This document shows, in pieces, positions 10,444 through 18,816 of a stretch of 64,000 nt of DNA. Both the position numbers and the translations under genes were made by a program. Every line of letters begins with the position of its first letter. Within the stretch, counting starts at the first letter, position 1. The stretch spans positions 434,001 through 498,000 of the forward strand of contig NZ_AUKG01000002.1 of assembly GCF_000424625.1 (NCBI RefSeq), written 5' to 3'. The stretch comes from Conexibacter woesei Iso977N. Its GTDB lineage: Bacteria; Actinomycetota; Thermoleophilia; Solirubrobacterales; Solirubrobacteraceae. The notes under the pieces were generated by a model. The model saw nothing but the letters and a program-made list of their open reading frames with translations. It was not told where the DNA came from and searched no databases.

Positions 10444-11291
10444 CGCGGGACCGCGAGCGGGAGGCCGAGCCGCTCGCGCGCCTGCGCGGGCGTGGCGAGC
10501 GGGCGCTCGGCCAGCGCGGCGAGCTGCGCGACGCGCCCGACGAGCGCGGCGTTGGTCGCGAGCGTCGTGCGGTCGCGGTCGAGCCAGATGTTGTCCTCCA
10601 GCCCGACGCGCACGTGGCCGCCGGCGGCGATCGCCAACATGGTGGCGTCGAGCTGGAAGCGCCCGATCCCGCCCAGCGCCCACGTCGTGTCCGGCGGCGC
10701 GACGGCGAGGAACGCGGCGAGCGTCGCGGGCAGCAGCGGCGCGGTCCCGGGGTTCCCGAGCAGGATGTTGGCGTAGTGCGGGCCTTCGATCTCGCCGCGC
10801 TCCGCGAGGTGCGCGCCCCACGCGAGCATGCCGGGCTCGAAGGCCTCCAGCTCCGGCCGGATGCCGCGCTCGCGCATCCGGCGGGCGAGGCCGAGGACGA
10901 CGTCGGGCGCGTTGACCGACGCCTGGCGCAGGAAGTTGTTGGAGCCGAGCGTCAGCGACGCCATGTCGGGCCGTGCCGCTCCGTCGAGGTCGAGCACGGC
11001 CGCGCGGGCCTCCAGCGACGGCTCGATCCGGCCGCTGCAGCTCACGCAGACGATCAGCTCGGGGTCGATCGCGCGGATCCCCTCGACGATCGGCGCGACG
11101 TCGTCCGGGTCCTGGCTGGGCGTGCCGTCGGGCCTGCGCGCGTGGACGTGGACGATCGCGACGCCGGCCTCCGCGCAGCGCTCGACGTCGGCCAGGATCT
11201 CGGCGGTGGTCAGCGGGACGTGCGGCGTGTCCGCCCGCATCGGCACCATCCCGGTGGGGGCGAGGTTGACGATCAGGGGGTCGGATGCCAT
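10440..11291 (-). CDS. BKACE family protein (beta-keto acid cleavage enzyme, formerly DUF849)
   Basis: A 283-residue TIM-barrel enzyme. It starts with NLAPTGMVPMRADTPHVP, close to the family consensus, and carries the zinc-binding HVHARRPDG motif. Known members cleave a beta-keto acid with acetyl-CoA to give acetoacetate and a CoA ester (for example Kce in lysine fermentation). The start MASDPLIVN is chosen; a longer frame upstream has no family similarity. It is the first gene of an operon with a sugar aminotransferase and an acetyltransferase, which is an unusual setting. It may supply an acyl-CoA donor or have a different substrate. Confidence 0.85.
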   Translation of the reverse strand: MASDPLIVNLAPTGMVPMRADTPHVPLTTAEILADVERCAEAGVAIVHVHARRPDGTPSQDPDDVAPIVEGIRAIDPELIVCVSCSGRIEPSLEARAAVLDLDGAARPDMASLTLGSNNFLRQASVNAPDVVLGLARRMRERGIRPELEAFEPGMLAWGAHLAERGEIEGPHYANILLGNPGTAPLLPATLAAFLAVAPPDTTWALGGIGRFQLDATMLAIAAGGHVRVGLEDNIWLDRDRTTLATNAALVGRVAQLAALAERPLATPAQARERLGLPLAVPR

Positions 11292-11349
11292 GCGGCCGCC
11301 GAATGTACCGCGGTGGGTCGGCGCGCGCCGTGGGTAGGCTGCCTGACGA

Positions 11350-11721
11350 ATGGCCGGGGAGCTCGATCTGGTGACATCCGCGTTGCGGGCCGACGCGGGA
11401 GACGTGGACGTCTTCTTCGACGTGCTGGTCGGCAAGCTCGCCGAGGCGCTGCCCGAGCAGGTCGAGGTGGAGCGCGGCGGCTTCCTCGGCAGGGGCAGGC
11501 CGGAGGCGGTGAGGGTCGCGCTCGGCGACGCCCACTACGAGGCGCGGCGGGAGAAGCGGCGGGTCCGCTGCGCGCGGCGCGTCGTGGTCCGCGGGATCGC
11601 GCTGAAGACCGAGGAGCTGGAGGTCGGCGCGTGGATCGACGCGCTCTCGGCCGACCTCGTCGACGAGGCCGCGCGGTCGGAGCGCGCCCGGACCGCGCTG
11701 CAGGGCCTGCTCGACGCATGA
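11350..11721 (+). CDS. Unknown 123-residue protein, first gene of the YbjQ run
   Basis: A hypothetical protein without signal peptide or membrane segment. It begins with an acidic helical stretch (ELDLVTSALRADAGDVDVFF), has a central basic patch (EARREKRRVRCARR) and ends with a helix. I do not recognise a domain. Its stop overlaps the start of the first double-YbjQ gene (ATGA), so it is probably translated together with the three genes that follow and likely works with them. Confidence 0.65.
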   Translation: MAGELDLVTSALRADAGDVDVFFDVLVGKLAEALPEQVEVERGGFLGRGRPEAVRVALGDAHYEARREKRRVRCARRVVVRGIALKTEELEVGAWIDALSADLVDEAARSERARTALQGLLDA

Positions 11722-12530
11722 CGAGGCGGCCGTTCAGCTCGGCGCTGGGGACCCGCGAGGCGCTCGCGGTCAGCCACGCCGGGCTGGTGCCGCTGCGCCA
11801 GGTGCTGGGCGTGTCGTACTTCAAGATGGGCTGGCAGACGACGCCGTGGTCGGCGGGCGGCGGCTGGAACCTGCGCGGCGCGGGCGGGACGACCGAGCTG
11901 GAGAACCAGACCGAGGCGTGGAACCAGGCGCGGACCGCCGCCGTCCGGCGGCTGCGCGACGAGGCGGTCGCGTGTGGCGCCGACGCGGTCGTCGGCGTCC
12001 GGATCGTCCGGCGGCTGCGCGACTGGGCGAGCGACCTGGCGGAGTTCGTCGCGACGGGGACCGCGGTGCGCTCGGCGCGCCACGACGTCGGCGACGGCGC
12101 GCCGCTGCTGTGCTCGCTGTCGGGGCAGGACGTCGCGAAGCTGATCGCCCACGGGTTCTGGCCGGCCGGGATCGTGGGCGGGTCGACCGTCGCCTACGTC
12201 GCGTCGGGGTGGGACCAGACGCGCCGCTCGGGCGGGCTGTTCTCCTCCAACTACAACCAGGAGCTGCCGGACTTCAGCAGGGGCATGTACGACGTGCGGG
12301 CGCTGGCGATGCGGCGCGTCGAGGCCGACGCGCGCGTGCTGGGCGCGACCGGCGTCGTGGGCGTGAGCATCGACCGCTCGCAGCGCACGCGCGAGCGCGA
12401 CGTCAACAACACCACCTACGTCGACCTGATCCTGGAGATGCACGTGCTGGGGACGGCGATCGTGGAGGTCGCGCAGGGCGCGGGCGCGCCGCCACCGTCG
12501 GTCAAGACGATGGTGTTGCCGCTGTCATGA
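11718..12530 (+). CDS. Double YbjQ (DUF74) domain protein 1
   Basis: A 270-residue protein with two YbjQ-like domains in tandem. Each half starts with a serine/threonine-rich strand and G-x-x-P-x-R/G-x-V-x-G block (SHAGLVPLRQVLG; AHGFWPAGIVGGS), followed by a helix with ARxxAVxRLRxEA and a strand ending in GTAVR or GTAIV. YbjQ proteins form rings of five beta-alpha-beta subunits and are annotated as possible heavy-metal binders. The true role is unknown. The start overlaps the upstream stop by four bases and the stop overlaps the next start. Confidence 0.75.
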   Translation: MTRRPFSSALGTREALAVSHAGLVPLRQVLGVSYFKMGWQTTPWSAGGGWNLRGAGGTTELENQTEAWNQARTAAVRRLRDEAVACGADAVVGVRIVRRLRDWASDLAEFVATGTAVRSARHDVGDGAPLLCSLSGQDVAKLIAHGFWPAGIVGGSTVAYVASGWDQTRRSGGLFSSNYNQELPDFSRGMYDVRALAMRRVEADARVLGATGVVGVSIDRSQRTRERDVNNTTYVDLILEMHVLGTAIVEVAQGAGAPPPSVKTMVLPLS

Positions 12531-13396
12531 GCTCTGCGCGTCCCTTCACCAGCGCGCTCGGGACCCGCGAGGCGTTCGCCGTCGCCCACGCGGGCTTCGT
12601 CCCGATCCGGCAGGTGATGGGCGCGTCGTTCCACACCCTGGGCTGGCGCGAGCGGCTCAGGTACGCCCAGCAGGTCGCGCCGGCCGACCCGGCGGAGGAC
12701 CGCTACGTCGCGTTCCAGCGCCAGGAGGCGGTCCGCCGGATGCAGCGCTGGCAGCAGGAGGTCGAGACCGTCGAGCTGGAGCGGCAGACGACCGCCTGGA
12801 ACAGCGCGCGCGAGCAGGCGATCGAGGGGCTGCGCGCCGAGGCCGCGGCGTGCGGCGCCGACCTCGTCCTGGGCGTGACGATCAAGCGCCTGCGCCGCGA
12901 CTGGGTGACCGACCTCGTCGAGTTCGCCGTCACCGGGACCGCGGTGCGCAGCCGCCGCTACGCGGTCGGCGACGACGGCCCGCTGCTGTCGACGCTGTCC
13001 GGTCAGGACGTGGCGAAGCTGAGCGCTCACGGCTTCTGGCCGGTCGGGATCGCCGGGGGCTCGACGGTCGCGCAGGTCATGACAACCTTCGGCCAGGGGC
13101 GCAGGCCGGGGCTGCTCCGCGGGTGGCGCAACGAGGAGGTCCCGGACTGGACGACCGGCATGCGCGACGCCTACAGGTTGGCGCTGCGGCGCGTCGAGCG
13201 CGGGGCCCACGAGGTCTACGCGACCGGCGTCGTCGGCGTCGAGATCGAGCGCCACGTCGAGGAGCGCGACCGCGACGACAACGACACCAGGTACCACGAC
13301 ATCGTCGTCGAGATCCACGCGCTCGGCACCGCGATCGCCGAGATCGACGACGGCGACGCGCTGCCACCGTTCAAGTACATCGCCTTGAAGTTGTAA
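12527..13396 (+). CDS. Double YbjQ (DUF74) domain protein 2
   Basis: A 289-residue paralogue of the preceding protein, with the same N-terminal block (SARPFTSALGTREA) and the same second-domain block LSGQDVAKL-HGFWP. It differs by an insertion of about 25 residues after the first domain's opening strands, rich in Arg, Gln and Glu (QRQEAVRRMQRWQQEVE), which could be a helical extension. The ATG lies within the upstream stop (ATGA), which indicates translational coupling. No transmembrane segments or signal peptide are seen. Confidence 0.75.
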   Translation: MSSARPFTSALGTREAFAVAHAGFVPIRQVMGASFHTLGWRERLRYAQQVAPADPAEDRYVAFQRQEAVRRMQRWQQEVETVELERQTTAWNSAREQAIEGLRAEAAACGADLVLGVTIKRLRRDWVTDLVEFAVTGTAVRSRRYAVGDDGPLLSTLSGQDVAKLSAHGFWPVGIAGGSTVAQVMTTFGQGRRPGLLRGWRNEEVPDWTTGMRDAYRLALRRVERGAHEVYATGVVGVEIERHVEERDRDDNDTRYHDIVVEIHALGTAIAEIDDGDALPPFKYIALKL

Positions 13397-13421
13397 CAGC
13401 ACAAGGAGCTACACCTACACC

Positions 13422-14282
13422 ATGGCCGACAAGGACCAGCAGTCGCAGGAGGAGTACGACCCCAGCTCGACCGCGGGGATCCCGGAGCACGGGCGGGAGC
13501 GGTTGGAGCGGATGAAGGGCACGCTGTTCACCAGCGACCTGTCCGTCAACGAGTTCCTGCTGGTCCGGGCCGCGGGCTTCGAGCCGCTCGGGCTTGTCGT
13601 CGGGTCGTCGATCTACCACATCGGGTTCCAGGCCTCGAACTGGTCCAAGAACCAGGAGATGGACGTCCTCACGCAGGCGATGTACCACGCCCGCGAGCTG
13701 GCGATGACGCGCATGGAGGAGGAGGCCGAGCAGCTCGGCGCGGACGGGATCGTCGCGGTCCGGCTCGACGTGTCGCGGCGCGAGTGGGGCAACGACCTCG
13801 CCGAGTTCGTCGCGATCGGGACCGCCGTGCGCCACCGCGAGGGCGAGCTGCACCGCGCGCCGTCCGGGCGCCCGTTCACGTCCGACCTCAGCGGCCAGGA
13901 CTTCTACACGTTGTTGAGCGCGGGCTACCGGCCGGTGTCGATGGTGATGGGGACGTGCGTCTACCACGTCGCCCACCAGGGCCTGGGCTCGTGGCTGTCG
14001 CGCGTCGGGCGCAACACCGAGATGCCGAACTTCACCCAGGCGCTCTACGACGCGCGCGAGCTGGCGATGGAGCGCATGCAGGCCGAGGCCGAGGCGGCAC
14101 AGGCCGAGGGCATCGTCGGCGTCCAGCTCGTCGAGGGCAACCACGGCTGGTCCTCGCACGTCCTGGAGTACTTCGCGGTCGGCACCGCGGTCATCCCGAC
14201 CTCCGACGACCACACGATCCCGGACCCCTCGTTCGTGCTCTCCCTCGACGACCAGCGCCAGTCCGGGTTCAAGGGGTTCTAG
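13422..14282 (+). CDS. Double YbjQ (DUF74) domain protein 3
   Basis: A 286-residue third member of the run. It has a 35-residue hydrophilic N-terminal tail and then two YbjQ-like domains. Domain blocks include LFTSDLSVNEFLLV and PFTSDLSGQDFYTLL, each followed by a helix ARELAMxRMxxEA. Unlike proteins 1 and 2 it begins after a 25-base gap with an AAGGAG Shine-Dalgarno site (near 13404), so it has its own ribosome binding. Its sequence is more divergent from the other two than they are from each other. Confidence 0.75.
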   Translation: MADKDQQSQEEYDPSSTAGIPEHGRERLERMKGTLFTSDLSVNEFLLVRAAGFEPLGLVVGSSIYHIGFQASNWSKNQEMDVLTQAMYHARELAMTRMEEEAEQLGADGIVAVRLDVSRREWGNDLAEFVAIGTAVRHREGELHRAPSGRPFTSDLSGQDFYTLLSAGYRPVSMVMGTCVYHVAHQGLGSWLSRVGRNTEMPNFTQALYDARELAMERMQAEAEAAQAEGIVGVQLVEGNHGWSSHVLEYFAVGTAVIPTSDDHTIPDPSFVLSLDDQRQSGFKGF

Positions 14283-14345
14283 CACGGACGCGCGCGGTTC
14301 ACCGGTCCTTCACCCGCCGATCACTGAGCGGTCACAGGTGATCGT

Positions 14346-15287
14346 GTGGGGCGGGGCAAGCTGGTGCTCGTGACGATCGAGCTCGGCACTCGCCTCGGCC
14401 TCAACGTCCACCGCGATCAGTGGCCCTCGACGCCGTTGCTGCGCTCCTATGAGTCGGCCGGCTTCGCGTGGGTGCAGATCCACACACCGCCGCGTCCCAT
14501 GCTGGCCGACCGGGAACGGAGCCGCCGTCATGCGCGTGCGCTGCGCACCGCCCTGGATCCTCACGGCCTGCGGTTGCTCCTCCACGCGCCCGACGATCTC
14601 AGCGCCGGGACCATCGAGCACGACCGGGCCTTCGACGGGTTGCTGGACTACGCGGCGGAGGCGGGTGCGGAGATCGTCGCCGTGCACGGCATGGACTTCC
14701 CGATCGCTGAGGGTTCGTCTGCGGCCGCGCGCCTGGACGAGCGACTGGCGGCCGAGGAGCGCTCGTTGCAGCGCTTCGCGGCGCGCGCCGAGGTGCTCGG
14801 GTTCACGCTCGCGCTGGAGAACCGGGCGCCGGTGTGGCCGGCGTCGCCGGTCCTGCCGCACGTCGGCTACGACGTGCTCACGCTGCGGGACCTCGTCCGC
14901 CGGATCGGCTCGCCCGCGCTGGGGCTGCTGCTCGACGTCGGGCATGCGCACATCTGCGCCGCGCTGCGCGGGGAGAGCGCGGAGCGCGCGGTCCGGGCGG
15001 CGCTCCAGGACGCGGTCGCGTTCCACCTGCACGACAACCTTGGCGCTCGGCGCCACGACCTCGGGGCTCCCGGGGTCGACCCGCTTCGTCTCGATCTCCA
15101 CCTGCCGCCCGGTGCGGGCTGCCTCCCGTGGGATCGCCTCGGCCCGCTCCTGGCCGGCCACCACGCGCCGCTCGTGCTCGAGGTGGAGCGATCCCACGGC
15201 GTGGCGCCGGCGGCGCTGGCGGCCGGCGCCACCGCGCTTCTGCGACGCGCGGCGGCGTCGGCCGCTCCGGTCGCCGCCGCGGCGTAG
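14346..15287 (+). CDS. Sugar phosphate isomerase/epimerase-like TIM barrel protein
   Basis: A 313-residue protein of the xylose-isomerase-like TIM barrel superfamily. Metal-ligand type segments are visible: VAVHGMDFP, LALENRAPVW, LLLDVGHAHI and FHLHDNLG, the same order as in AP-endonuclease-2-like isomerases. It would bind a divalent metal and act on a sugar or related keto compound. The GTG start gives a slightly long N-terminus; a later GTG at the VTIELGTRLG segment is possible. The last 30 residues are Ala-rich and probably disordered. Confidence 0.75.
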   Translation: MGRGKLVLVTIELGTRLGLNVHRDQWPSTPLLRSYESAGFAWVQIHTPPRPMLADRERSRRHARALRTALDPHGLRLLLHAPDDLSAGTIEHDRAFDGLLDYAAEAGAEIVAVHGMDFPIAEGSSAAARLDERLAAEERSLQRFAARAEVLGFTLALENRAPVWPASPVLPHVGYDVLTLRDLVRRIGSPALGLLLDVGHAHICAALRGESAERAVRAALQDAVAFHLHDNLGARRHDLGAPGVDPLRLDLHLPPGAGCLPWDRLGPLLAGHHAPLVLEVERSHGVAPAALAAGATALLRRAAASAAPVAAAA

Positions 15288-15290
15288 CGC

Positions 15291-16751
15291 CTACGGCGCG
15301 GCGCGCGACGCGACCCGCAGGACCGCGTCGCGCTGCAGCCCGAAGAACGGGTCGTGCCCGCCCGGGCGCGCGCTCCACGCGGCGACCGGCGCGCCCGTCG
15401 CGGGGTCGAAGGCGACGGCCGGCGGCTGCGCGTCGTCGGGCTCGGCGAGCGCCTCGGGCGCGCCGAACGGCGCGGTCGGGGTGGGGCGGACGGCCGCCAT
15501 CGCCTGGTCGGTGAGCTGCTCGCGGATGACGTGCGCCCAGGTGACGACCGCCGCGCCGTCGCGCAGCCGGACCGCAACGCCGCCGACCGCGCCGTCGGGC
15601 GCGAGCTCCTGCGTCGTGCCGAACGCACCCGTCGCGGGGTCGAGCGTCGCGGTCTGCACCGGGAACGCGATCCCCTGCAGCACCCTCGGGTCGCGGACGA
15701 CGCCCGACCACGCGGCGGTGACGTGCCCGACGCCGTCGGCGGCGACCGCGACCGTCCCCTCGGGCCGGTTGACCGCGCCGGCGGTGTCGAGCGTCTGCAC
15801 GGCACCGAAGTGCCTGGCCCCCGCCACGAGCGACGCGGCGCGCACGACCCACGGCCTGTTCGCCTCCTCGCCGCCGTCCTGGCTGCCCCAGACGATCGTG
15901 GAGCGGCCGCGCTCGTCGACCAGCGCCGCGGTCTCGGCGATCCCGTCGTGCGGACCGGCGGTCAGGCGCTTGCCGAACCTCGCACCCGCCCGCGGCGCGG
16001 TCCAGGCGTACATGTTGGTCTTGGTGCCGTGCCTGGTCTCGTGCCCGTCGGCGTAGGCGACCAGCGCGCGGCCCGTGTTGCTGAGCGCCACGACGACGTC
16101 GCCCGGATGGTCGTAGTCGAGCGCCTGGGTGTCGAACAGCGCCTGCGGCTTGGAGAACGTCCTGGCGCCCGCGGGCCTCCAGGCGACCTTGACCGTCAGC
16201 GTCCTCCACAGCTGGCGCCTGCTGCGCGGCGGCGTGATCTCCGCCCAGCCGGCGAGCGCGTCGCCGTGCGAGTCGACCGCGAGTCGCGGCGCCTGCGCGA
16301 GCGTCGCGGTGACCAGCGGCCGCGCCGCGCCGACCGCGCCCGCGGCGTTGGCGTTCGACCACGTGATGCTGGTCCTCTGGCCGCCCGCGGTCGTCGCCGA
16401 GCGCAGGATCAGCCCGCGCCCGTCGGCGCCGAGCGCCGGCCCGGCGACGAGCTGCTCGGGCAGCGCGCGCAGCTCGCCGTACCCGTCGCCCTGCGTCAGC
16501 CGCAGGACGCTCCCGGACGGCGGCGGCTGGACGCCGGTCGGCGGCTGGAGGCTCGTGTTCCAGCCCGCGAGCCCGTTGCCGTTGGCGCCGAAGGCCAGGA
16601 CCGGCTGGCGCACGAAGTCGGCCGGCGTGCCGAACCCGCTCGGCGCGCTCCACGGCGCGGCGGCCTGCGCGGCCGCGGGCACCAGGGCGGCCGCCGCGAC
16701 GACGGCGGCGACGGTGGTCTTCATCATGGACCGAACAACGAGGCTCACCAC
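15291..16751 (-). CDS. Secreted repeat protein, probably beta-propeller
   Basis: A 486-residue exported protein of unknown function. A Sec signal peptide ends at about residue 31 (AAAQAAA). The rest consists of repeated units in which a hydrophobic strand is followed by G-x-A-L/V-A-W or similar (NGLAGWN, GDALAGWAEI, GRALVAYADG, RSTIVWGSQD, GHVTAAWSG), which reads as propeller blades. Such proteins are common in Solirubrobacterales-type genomes. A better start may be the internal ATG pair at MMKTTVAAVV. It converges on the TIM-barrel gene with a three-base gap. Confidence 0.65.
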   Translation of the reverse strand: MVSLVVRSMMKTTVAAVVAAAALVPAAAQAAAPWSAPSGFGTPADFVRQPVLAFGANGNGLAGWNTSLQPPTGVQPPPSGSVLRLTQGDGYGELRALPEQLVAGPALGADGRGLILRSATTAGGQRTSITWSNANAAGAVGAARPLVTATLAQAPRLAVDSHGDALAGWAEITPPRSRRQLWRTLTVKVAWRPAGARTFSKPQALFDTQALDYDHPGDVVVALSNTGRALVAYADGHETRHGTKTNMYAWTAPRAGARFGKRLTAGPHDGIAETAALVDERGRSTIVWGSQDGGEEANRPWVVRAASLVAGARHFGAVQTLDTAGAVNRPEGTVAVAADGVGHVTAAWSGVVRDPRVLQGIAFPVQTATLDPATGAFGTTQELAPDGAVGGVAVRLRDGAAVVTWAHVIREQLTDQAMAAVRPTPTAPFGAPEALAEPDDAQPPAVAFDPATGAPVAAWSARPGGHDPFFGLQRDAVLRVASRAAP

Positions 16752-16805
16752 GGGAAGGTTACGTGCAACGCGCCCGCCGGGGCGACGCTCACGTCCGGCG
16801 AGCGC

Positions 16806-17342
16806 CTACGACGACTCGCCCTCCACCGGGGACTCCTCCTCCACCGGGGACTCCTCCTCCACCGGGGACTCGCCCTCCACCGGGATCGGCTCGTCGAAGA
16901 TCGCGGCGATCGCGTCCAGCGCCTGCTGCTCGTTCGCCGAGACCGGCGTGCCGCCGATCCCGAGGAACCCGCCCTCCTTGTGGGCGTGCGCGACGCTCTC
17001 GGCCAAGGAGTACACGAACCGCTTGTACTCCACCAACTCGTCGTCCTGCGCCACGCGGTCGAGCGTCCGGACCGCCCTGCGCAGCTGCTCCAGCGCGGCC
17101 GCCCGGATGTCCTCCGGCGTCTTGGGCCGGTTGCTGGCGTCGAGCGACGGCGCGGTCGTCAGCACGTCCTCCAGCAGCTCGCCCGGCTGCCGTGCGCGCG
17201 CCTCCGCGTAGCCGCGCGACAGCGCGACGGACTCGCGCAGGTTGCCGCCCGGCTCGGCGGAGGCGACCAGCAGCCCGGCGAGCGCGGGGGCCGTCGTGAT
17301 GACCGTCCAGTCCTCGGCGTTGAACGATGCCTTGGTCGTCAT
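16806..17342 (-). CDS. Unknown 178-residue protein with acidic hexapeptide repeat tail
   Basis: A cytoplasmic-looking helical protein. Residues 1-130 form an Ala/Leu-rich fold with no domain I can name. The C-terminal tail is four copies of a PVE-(E/G)-ES hexapeptide encoded by an 18-base tandem repeat. The tail is strongly acidic and likely disordered. It is divergent from the DAHP synthase gene, with 41 bases between starts. Confidence 0.6.
   Translation of the reverse strand: MTTKASFNAEDWTVITTAPALAGLLVASAEPGGNLRESVALSRGYAEARARQPGELLEDVLTTAPSLDASNRPKTPEDIRAAALEQLRRAVRTLDRVAQDDELVEYKRFVYSLAESVAHAHKEGGFLGIGGTPVSANEQQALDAIAAIFDEPIPVEGESPVEEESPVEEESPVEGESS
16813..16884. repeat. 18-base tandem repeat, four units, in coding sequence
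   Basis: Four head-to-tail units (16813-16830, 16831-16848, 16849-16866, 16867-16884). The middle two are identical and the outer two differ by two bases (CGC for CTC). On the minus strand they encode the PVE-x-ES repeats at the C-terminus of the unknown protein. The frame is kept because 18 is a multiple of three, so copy number could change without a frameshift. Confidence 0.9.
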
Positions 17343-17383
17343 GCCGACGATGGTAGGCGACTTGTGGCACCGTTCCGCCCCTC

Positions 17384-18406
17384 ATGCTCGTCATCTTCCA
17401 CCCTGACGCCACCTCCGCCGAGATCGACGCGGTGACCGAGCGCATCACCGCCACGGGGGCCGGCGCGCAGCGCGTCGTCGGCGCCGAGCAGACGGTGATC
17501 GGCGTGATCGACGCCGATCGCGACCACATCGCCTCGCTCGAGCTGGACGCCGATCCGGGCGTGGACCGCGTCGTCGCGGTGTCCTCGCCCTACAAGCTCG
17601 CGCACAAGCACCGCCACGGCGACCAGCCGCATCCGGTCGAGATCGCGGGCGTCGCGTTCGGCGGCATCGCCGCGGACTTCCGCCTGATCCTCGGCCCGTG
17701 CGCGGTCGAGTCGCGCGACCAGACGCTGACCGCCGCGCGTGCGTGCGCGGACGCGGGCGCCGACCTGCTGCGCGGCGGCGCGTTCAAGCCGCGCACGTCG
17801 CCGTACGCGTTCCAGGGCCTGGGGCTGGAGGGCCTGAAGATCCTCGCCGAGGCCCGCGAGGAGACCGGCCTGCCGGTCGTGACCGAGCTGACCGACCTGC
17901 GCGACGTCGAGCAGGTCGTCGAGTACGCCGACTGCATCCAGGTCGGCGCGCGCAACATGCAGCACTTCCCGCTGCTGACCGAGCTGGGCCGCGCCGGGCT
18001 GCCGGTGTTGCTCAAGCGCGGGATGGGCGCGTCGATCGACGACTTCCTGCTCGCCGCCGAGTACATCCTGACCGAGGGCAACCCGAACGTCGTGCTGTGC
18101 GAGCGCGGGATCCACGCGAAGGCGACGCCGGCGCGGTCGTGCCTGGACCTCGCCGCCGTCACCGTGCTCAAGGAGCACACGCACCTTCCGGTGATCGTCG
18201 ATCCGTCTCACGCGGCCGGGCGCCGCGCGCTGGTCGAGCCGCTGGCGCTCGCCGCGGCCGCCTGCGGGGCCGACGGCCTGATCGTCGAGTGCCACCCGGA
18301 CCCGCGCACTGCGCGCTGCGACGGGCCGCAGGCGATCACGCTCGACGCGCTCCCGCAGTTCGCCGCGCGCGTGCGCGCGGTCGCGCAGGTGGCGACGCCG
18401 GCCTAG
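17384..18406 (+). CDS. aroF: 3-deoxy-7-phosphoheptulonate (DAHP) synthase
   Basis: A 340-residue first enzyme of the shikimate pathway, joining phosphoenolpyruvate and erythrose-4-phosphate. The N-terminal 70 residues (MLVIFHPDATSAEIDAV) form the ferredoxin-like regulatory domain typical of the AroA-beta type. The barrel follows with LILGPCAVES, RGGAFKPRTSPYAFQG, VLLKRGM and VIVDPSHAAGRR. The length fits this type. The 3' end overlaps the convergent gene by four bases. Confidence 0.95.
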   Translation: MLVIFHPDATSAEIDAVTERITATGAGAQRVVGAEQTVIGVIDADRDHIASLELDADPGVDRVVAVSSPYKLAHKHRHGDQPHPVEIAGVAFGGIAADFRLILGPCAVESRDQTLTAARACADAGADLLRGGAFKPRTSPYAFQGLGLEGLKILAEAREETGLPVVTELTDLRDVEQVVEYADCIQVGARNMQHFPLLTELGRAGLPVLLKRGMGASIDDFLLAAEYILTEGNPNVVLCERGIHAKATPARSCLDLAAVTVLKEHTHLPVIVDPSHAAGRRALVEPLALAAAACGADGLIVECHPDPRTARCDGPQAITLDALPQFAARVRAVAQVATPA

Positions 18407-18756
18407 GCCTCGCCGGCGGCGCCGTCGCCGGCGCCGCCGATCCGCTCGTACTGCTCGCGCATCAGCGCGATGACGTCGGCGACGTCTGTGTCGTCGTCGA
18501 TGCGTCGCGCCGCGGGCCCACGCCGGTCGGGGAACACGGGGTGTGGGCCGACGCGGCCCGCGGCGAGGAGCTCGTCGAAGACGTCCTTGGGCAGCATGAA
18601 GTGCGCCGCGTGATCGCCGTGGAGATGGCCGATCTCCCTGCGGCCGACCCTGAACGACCACTCGCCGCGGCGGCCGAAGCCGGCCTCGACGCCCGGCCAG
18701 GCCGTCACCACTTCGGTGATCCGCGCGCTCGCGCCCAACTGCGTCTCGGTGCTCAT
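18403..18756 (-). CDS. Luciferase-like DUF5519 domain protein
   Basis: A 117-residue protein with the small luciferase-like (DUF5519) domain: WPGVEAGFGRRGEWSFRVG, EIGHLHGDHAAHFMLP, then VGPHPVFPDRRG. The function is unknown; the name does not imply light emission. Two ATG starts are possible, 18765 (MLVM...) and 18756 (MSTETQ). I prefer 18756 because the promoter seen just upstream would start transcription near it, giving a leaderless message. Confidence 0.75.
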   Translation of the reverse strand: MSTETQLGASARITEVVTAWPGVEAGFGRRGEWSFRVGRREIGHLHGDHAAHFMLPKDVFDELLAAGRVGPHPVFPDRRGPAARRIDDDTDVADVIALMREQYERIGGAGDGAAGEA

Positions 18757-18763
18757 GACGAGC

Positions 18764-18794
18764 ATGATGCAAGTTCAAGTCAACTTGAAGTCAA
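18764..18794 (-). promoter_or_regulatory. MerR/SoxR-like promoter with operator in a 19-base spacer
   Basis: On the minus strand TTGACT (18789-18794) and CATCAT (18764-18769) are separated by exactly 19 bases. The spacer and its edge hold the inverted repeat TTCAAGTCAACTTGAA (18774-18789), 7-base arms around a 2-base centre. MerR-family activators such as SoxR bind palindromes of this type inside over-long 19-20 base spacers. The match is to the promoter layout; the regulator itself is not in this window. Confidence 0.45.
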
Positions 18795-18816
18795 GGGCGA
18801 ATTTCGCGGAGTCTGC

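Noticed and set aside
16813-16884. CRISPR array
   Set aside because: The units are contiguous without spacers and are coding in frame.
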